Source: Petrolisthes cinctipes (taxonomy: Eukaryota; Arthropoda; Malacostraca; Decapoda; Porcellanidae). Taken from it: a stretch of DNA of 64,000 nt. Below are positions 59,321-64,000 of this stretch, piece by piece. The stretch lies in the NCBI GenBank assembly GCA_033782935.1, contig JAWQEG010000289.1, positions 176,001 to 240,000 of the forward strand, given 5' to 3'. Each line of letters starts with the position of its first letter. The stretch's first letter is position 1. Under the pieces are notes generated by a model that ran no database searches, was not told the origin of the DNA, and worked only from the letters and a program-made list of their open reading frames with translations. Position numbers and translations under genes: made by a program.

Positions 59321-60726
59321 ATGTGATATTAGATCAGTTATGGCATCACTTGAATAAGGTGAAGGCTATACCTGATAGTCAGTCTGCATATAGGCAGCTA
59401 TACTCAACTGAGACTGCACTATGTACTGTAGTAAATGACCTAATGGTGTTAATGGATGAAGGAAAGTGTAGTGTTCTTATTATGCTTGACTTGAGTGCTG
59501 CATTTGACACAGTAGTGCATAGTATACTCCTAGATGATTTAAAGTCTATAGGTGTTGAGGGGAATGCACTGGTCTATCTGGAAAGTTATTTAAAAGATAG
59601 AACATATTGTGTACAGATTGGGAAATCCTTTTCAAGAAATAAACCCCTGCGAAGAGGAGTCCCTCAGGGGAGTGTATTGGGTCCTATTCTCTTCTGTTTC
59701 TACACTATCAAACTATCACATATACTAGAGAAACATGGTGCGAACTTCAAACTATTTGCTGATGATACACAGTTTTATATATCTATAAATAATGTGGTGG
59801 ATGCAGAGGTGAATTTGAGTGTTATTATGTCCGATATTAAGGATTGGATGGATTTGAAACAACTCAAGTTAAATCCAAGTAAAACTGAGTGTTTGATCGT
59901 TGGAAAGAAGACCAATCTTAGAAGATTGGACATCTCAAGCTTACGAGTGCATGGTAGTACGCTGAATGTAAGAAACAAAGTGAAAGACTTAGGAGTGCTG
60001 CTAGACGAAAATCTCTCTTTCGAATCTCAAATTAATCAAGTGGTGAAAGTTTCTGGTTATCACCTGAGGAACATTGCTTTTGTTAGAAAATATTTAGATC
60101 TGGATACCGTGAAGATGCTTCTTCATAACTATGTCATAAGCAGACTGGATTACTGCAATTCCCTATATTATGGTTTGCCAGACTATCGGTTAAGAAAATT
60201 GCAAAACGTAATGAACAGAGCAGCAAGATTAATTAAAGGTCTTCCATCTCGTGAGAGGATAACCCCAGCACTCATTGACTTACATTGGTTACCAATAAAG
60301 GCGAGGATTGTGTACAAGATATGTCTTCTAACATTCCGAGCATTAAAATTTGGAAAACCGGAGTACTTGATGAATCTTTTAAGAGGTTTTCAAGTAAATA
60401 CCTCAATGGAACTCTGGCATAGTGATGAGCGATACAGGTTAAATGAGCCAAGGAGTATTCTGACAATGGGTTTCAGAGCGTTTGAAAGGTGTGCACCAAG
60501 GCTCTTTAATGGATTGCCATTAGATGTCCGAAACAGTGAAAATTGCACGATTTTTAAGAAAAGACTGAAAACACATCTGTTCGCTGAATGTTACGACACG
60601 GATGATATGAGTATTACAAGTGATTATAGTGTTTAGTAATATTGAGAGAGGCCCTGCGGAGCACCATCTGTTGGTGGAGCGGGGCATAGAATATCCAACA
60701 ACAAGTAACAAGTAACAAGTAACAAG
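59321..60726 (+). mobile_element. 5'-truncated CR1/L2-like LINE inserted in palindrome arm
   Basis: The palindrome arm reads GATACGGGGG, then the insert, then AAATGGAAG, whereas the left arm has these joined. The insert starts mid-RT and ends with (AACAAGT)n (60700-60726), a microsatellite-type LINE tail. No clear target duplication is seen. Confidence 0.85.
59323..60636 (+). CDS. Partial reverse transcriptase of CR1/L2-like LINE
   Basis: 437 residues open from the truncation point. Motifs in order: SQSAYRQLYSTETAL, MLDLSAAFDTV (motif A), RRGVPQGSVLGPILF, FADDTQFY (catalytic FADD), LKLNPSKTECL, DLGVLLDE, then the thumb and C-terminal region RLDYCNSLYYGLP and LQNVMNRAARLI. No endonuclease, ORF1 or RNase H is present. 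The sequence pattern is that of the CR1/L2/Jockey group, different from both other LINEs here. There is no frame disruption, so the insertion is fairly young, but without its 5' half it cannot move by itself. The first codon is simply the start of homology. Confidence 0.9.
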   Translation: MILDQLWHHLNKVKAIPDSQSAYRQLYSTETALCTVVNDLMVLMDEGKCSVLIMLDLSAAFDTVVHSILLDDLKSIGVEGNALVYLESYLKDRTYCVQIGKSFSRNKPLRRGVPQGSVLGPILFCFYTIKLSHILEKHGANFKLFADDTQFYISINNVVDAEVNLSVIMSDIKDWMDLKQLKLNPSKTECLIVGKKTNLRRLDISSLRVHGSTLNVRNKVKDLGVLLDENLSFESQINQVVKVSGYHLRNIAFVRKYLDLDTVKMLLHNYVISRLDYCNSLYYGLPDYRLRKLQNVMNRAARLIKGLPSRERITPALIDLHWLPIKARIVYKICLLTFRALKFGKPEYLMNLLRGFQVNTSMELWHSDERYRLNEPRSILTMGFRAFERCAPRLFNGLPLDVRNSENCTIFKKRLKTHLFAECYDTDDMSITSDYSV

Positions 60727-61483
60727 AAATGGAAGTGTGTGTTAGTGGTATCAACACTTGACACATGTAATATAAAGGTATTCACATTTGCTTCATTTAA
60801 TAAATAGCATTCTGGTTCATGATTCTTATTCAGTTATTGTGTAATTATTTTTCAGCGTTTAGTGCATGATAATAACCATTAAATATTATACGAAAAAAGT
60901 ATACAATAATATTACCTCGGTTGTTTTTGTGTTACATCATAATATTAAAAACTTAATCTTACATTTAATGATGTTAATAATTGACACGAATATCGGTATA
61001 TAAATAATTGATAACCGGGTGTATTTTCGTACTTTTATTAAATCTTCCACTCATTTTTCACCTCCCCAAGAATAATTTCTCACCTCTCTTGTATAGACAC
61101 CCCCCCTACCCTCCTCAAATCCCTCCTTACTTCTCCCTCCCACCAGTGAATGGTTCGAGCGAGCAGAGCTCACAACTAGTATTTCGGGGTTATCTCGGCC
61201 AACATTGACAACGCTGGGTGGGCCTCACGGGAGTGTGAACGTCAGAGGTGGTGTGGTGTGGGTTGTGTTTGGAGGAAGGTTGGTTTGCTCGAAACATTAT
61301 CCCAACTCATGCTTCGTCTTATCTACCATTAGTTACAAATGTGTCGAGCAAATCAACTTCATCTCTCAAGCGCCATCACTGACGTCACGTACACTGTTGC
61401 CAGAACCGATATCACAAGTATAAGAAGATGACTGGCCTGTGGGGGTCTTAATTTTTATGAGTGACTGTACGTACCACCTAATT

Positions 61484-61560
61484 GGGAATCGAACCCGGAC
61501 CGTGGGCTCTTTTAGGGGCCGAGTGAAGGGGGCCTGCTGCTCTATAGAAGACGTTCCCTC
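61484..61560 (-). repeat. tRNA-like or SINE promoter fragment, tentative
   Basis: On the minus strand, GGGTTCGATTCCC (61484-61496) is a canonical Pol III B box. About 36 bp upstream, TAGAGCAGCAGG approximates an A box. I cannot fold a full cloverleaf, so a SINE head or tRNA pseudogene is more likely than a tRNA gene. Confidence 0.35.
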
Positions 61561-61623
61561 GGGTGTCGAAGGCCACTACCAGCAGGTGAGGAACACGGGT
61601 GGTACAGCAGGCACTAGGGATCT

Positions 61624-61912
61624 GTTAGGTTAGGTTAGGTTAGGTTAGGTTGGTTGGGTTGTGTTGGGTTAGGTTAGGAATAGTGATAGGTTAGGAATAG
61701 TGATAGGTTAGGTTAGGTTAGGTTGGGTTGGGTTAGGTTAGGTTAGGTTAGGTTGGGTTTTGTTGGGTTAGGTTAGGTTAGGTTATGTTATGTTGGGTTG
61801 GGTTGGGTTGGGTTGGGTTGGGTTAGGTTAGGTTGGGTTGGGTTGGGTTGGGTTGGGTTAGGTTAGGATAGGTTAGAATGGGTTAGGTTAGGTTAGGTTA
61901 GGTCCAGTTTGC
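61624..61912 (+). repeat. Degenerate TTAGG (arthropod telomere-type) repeat
   Basis: About 290 bp of GGTTA repeats with GGGTT variants and two GGAATAGTGATA interruptions. TTAGG is the ancestral arthropod telomere unit. Degeneracy and flanking unique DNA indicate an interstitial block, not an active chromosome end. Confidence 0.9.
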
Positions 61913-62100
61913 ATTTTCTATCAATTTTTTTAGGTTTTTGTGATTTTTCTTTCGTTTTCCTTCGTTTTCTTTCATTTTTTATCATTTTTCTTACGTTTTT
62001 ATAATTTTTCTTACGTTTTCCTTCGTTTTCTTGCATTTTCTATCAATTTTTTTTACGTTTTTGTGATTTTTCTTACGTTTTTGTAATTTTTCTTTCGTTT
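61913..62100. repeat. T-rich degenerate repeat
   Basis: Repeated TTTTTCTTACGTTTT, TTTTCTTTCGTTTT and GCATTTTCTATCAATTTT phrases form an irregular ~50-100-bp repeat. Non-coding. Confidence 0.8.
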
Positions 62101-62280
62101 ATTGCCACCTTCCCACCCAGCAGGGCACTACTCCACGTCACCCTTATTAGACAGGGCGTCTCAGCTGGAGGGAAGATATGCCTCCCATACGGACAGAGAT
62201 AGCCTGGCAGGACTGTACCGGGTGTAGAGCTCTATGGCTGAAAAGTGGTGAGCACAGTGTAATAAAGGGATGGACGTTAT

Positions 62281-62320
62281 TAACCTAACCTAACCCAACC
62301 TAACCTAACCTAACCTAACC
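62281..62320 (-). repeat. Inverted CCTAA telomere-type block
   Basis: TAACC repeats with one CCCAACC variant, opposite in orientation to 61624-61912 and separated from it by ~370 bp. The gap holds the T-rich repeat and ~180 bp of unique sequence. Confidence 0.88.
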
Positions 62321-63438
62321 ATTTTAGCTGTTGGTGCATGTGCAATTGCTTTGGAAGAAGAAAAAAGAGGTTTGGACCAGGCGGCAGGCGAAAGCAGAAA
62401 TGTAAACAAACCCAGAAGTCAAATCAATGTTCCATGCTTATATTTAACAGTTAAATTCGGTGTATATAATATATAAGATCTAGGAATACAATTTTTATTT
62501 TCAAATAATGATACCTAACACTACTTAAATCATAATATGCCATAATAATATATTCCATACAATATTATTCACTATAGACTTTCAACGACTTTCTCCCTGT
62601 CGCAGGAAATCCCAGACAGTTTTCGATAGTTTCCGTCAACACCTCGTCGTCCGAAATCTCCCATTTCCCACGACATGTCAAAAATCGTGTCGTACGACAC
62701 AAGTGTGTGTGTGGAATGTGTATTGTGAACTGTAGGTGCTCTGTAATTTACTACTAATTAAGGAGAGTACTATTGATGTTAGCGTCAAGGAGCAGAGCAA
62801 TTCAAGCAGCGGGCGAACCGGTGAGCTGTTACACCTTGTGGTCGGTATTGGGTTGGTTGCAGTATGTGGCAATGCGGTCGTGGCTATAGTCTTTTTGAAA
62901 TATACTGAGCGCTGAGGCGTTGGCCACTTCCGAGATTTACCTGACTGCTTCCGTACCAGATCTCGTCTGGACAATTATGGGATTAGATCCTCATTAAAAA
63001 TGACAGTTAGCCCTCACTAACCCAACGCCTGTTCTCTCTCTCTCTCTCTCTCTCTCTGTTGCCTATATATCGCTGGCCGTTAACAACAAAATATAAAAGT
63101 AAATGTTTCCTTTTCTGTTGACACATTATGTTGTATTATAAATGCGACACTTTTCTGAGGATATAACATAATATTTGGTTTGTTTGGACTTATATTCCTC
63201 ACCACCACTACTCGTAATGGTGTAATGATAGGTCCTCTATATACTTTCTCTTCTAAAAAGTACTTATTTACATTATAAATAAGTTCTCTCTCTGGACTAT
63301 GTAAATCATGATAGTGAGTAGCAGAGGTGGTGCTCCATCTTGAGTGGTAGCCAGAGGAAAAGTGACGGTAGTGACCTGAGTTGACAGTTGGAACTTACAC
63401 ACTTATACCTGAATACACTTACCCCTAGGTACACTGAC
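62321..63438. other. No supported gene
   Basis: AT-rich sequence without recognisable protein, RNA or element features, apart from a (TC)n tract near 63034-63058. A 98-residue minus-strand frame (62678-62974) has low-complexity Ser/Thr-rich content and no family resemblance. Confidence 0.6.
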
Positions 63439-63640
63439 AACGTTGGGTACCACACACACATACACATACACAAACACACATACACACACACACACACACA
63501 CACATACCCAGCATTCGAACTCAGCCTCTATATGTGACAAGAGACGAACGGCAGGCACCACACACACACACATACACACATACACATACACACACACATA
63601 CACACACACCCTGGATTCGAACTCAGCCTCTATAGGTGTA
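63439..63640. repeat. CA microsatellite with two B-box-like repeats
   Basis: CA/TACA tracts precede two copies of ATTCGAACTCAGCCTCTAT (63513-63531, 63614-63632). The reverse complement GAGTTCGAATCC resembles a Pol III B box, suggesting duplicated SINE fragments beside microsatellites. Confidence 0.55.
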
Positions 63641-63719
63641 CTGGATGGGGAAATGAACCACACCAGGCCATTCGAAGCTTTCTGATCCTCACACTCTGGT
63701 TAGAAATTATCTATCACGA

Positions 63720-64000
63720 GTGTGGAGGTAGTGTGAGTGTGTGAGAGAGTGTGTGTGAGTGTGTGAGTGTGTGAGAGAGAGAGTGTGTGTGTGAGTGTGT
63801 GAGAGAGAGAGTGTGTGTGAGTGTGTGAGAGAGAGAGAGTGTGTGTGTGTGAGTGTGTGAGAGAGAGAGTGTGTGTGTGTGTGAGAGAGAGAGAGTGTGT
63901 GTGTGAGTGTGTGAGAGAGAGAGTGTATGTGTGTGAGAGAGAGTGTGTATGTGAGAGAGAGAGAGAGAGTGTGTGTGTGAGAGAGAGAGAGTGTGTGTGT
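63720..64000. repeat. GTGTGA/GAGA compound microsatellite (runs off window)
   Basis: Alternating (GTGTGA), (GA)n and (GT)n blocks to the last base of the window. No coding content. Confidence 0.96.

Larger units (their letters stand above)
57452..61467. mobile_element. 4-kb palindromic TIR element, TA-flanked
   Basis: The end CAGTCACTCATAAAAATTAA (57452) is mirrored at 61467, with TA on both sides (57450-57451, 61468-61469). The left arm (57452 to about 58255) pairs with 60727-61467 plus 59194-59320; the right arm is split by a LINE (59321-60726). The left arm lacks ~60 bp present in the right after GTGTACGTG. The loop (about 58260-59190) has a 93-bp direct repeat. No transposase is visible: a non-autonomous fold-back of probable Tc1/mariner type. 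Confidence 0.8.

Noticed and set aside
61484..61560. Functional tRNA gene
   Set aside because: B box is good, but the A box is imperfect and the arms do not fold into a convincing cloverleaf; kept only as a tentative SINE/tRNA-like fragment.
62678..62974. 98-residue minus-strand frame near the right end
   Set aside because: Low-complexity composition, no family match that I recognise and no supporting signals.
1..64000. Host protein-coding gene or bacterial-type operon in the window
   Set aside because: All long frames with recognisable domains are gag, protease, integrase, RT or RNase H of mobile elements; no host exon pattern was found by eye.

Overview
This is eukaryotic, repeat-dominated DNA. 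No host gene, rRNA or convincing tRNA gene is visible; nearly every long open frame belongs to a retrotransposon. Degenerate TTAGG (arthropod-type telomere) repeats, very long CA/GA/CATA microsatellites, TA-flanked fold-back elements and several LINE families suggest an arthropod, most likely a decapod crustacean. The taxon is inferred, not proven.

Layout. (1) 1-15531: head-to-tail array A of a ~6.03-kb LINE (ORF1 gag with three zinc knuckles; ORF2 with APE endonuclease, RT, RNase H and a terminal zinc finger): one unit cut by the window edge, one full unit, one internally deleted unit. (2) 15544-15840: probable LTR fragment. (3) 15841-17157: minus-strand CR1-like RT relic with an internal 410-bp-offset duplication. 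(4) 17157-20887: CATA/GA microsatellites, a 1.7-kb fold-back element, CA minisatellites and a small TIR element. (5) 20888-57445: a nest of insertions. A ~550-bp TIR element holds a tandem Gypsy element (LTR1-G1-LTR2-G2-LTR3, 21204-57208, 4-bp ATAC target duplication). LTR1 is split by LINE array B (four units, 21408-45616), and the G1 gag is split by a 1.69-kb TG...CA insertion, probably a solo LTR. (6) 57452-61467: a 4-kb TA-flanked palindrome whose right arm carries a 5'-truncated CR1/L2-like LINE. (7) 61470-64000: SINE-like B boxes, TTAGG and inverted CCTAA blocks, a T-rich repeat and microsatellites.

Most notable. Every junction in array B carries the same 11-bp sequence (GGAGAAGTCAG), which is the target duplication. 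It lies at the predicted transcription start (TATA at -30, TCAG initiator) of the Gypsy LTR. Array A repeats a different 12-bp sequence (AGCTCACAGTCA) at its three junctions, next to what looks like the same place in a diverged LTR. The 3' tails differ from unit to unit. This fits a LINE that repeatedly reinserts, full length, at one LTR promoter site and builds tandem arrays. The host Gypsy has integrase upstream of RT and a SCAN-like capsid segment, the hallmarks of the Gmr1-like group.

Four LINE copies (A1, B1, B3, B4) have open ORF1 and ORF2 and could be active. A0, A2 and B2 carry separate lesions. Both Gypsy bodies are broken.
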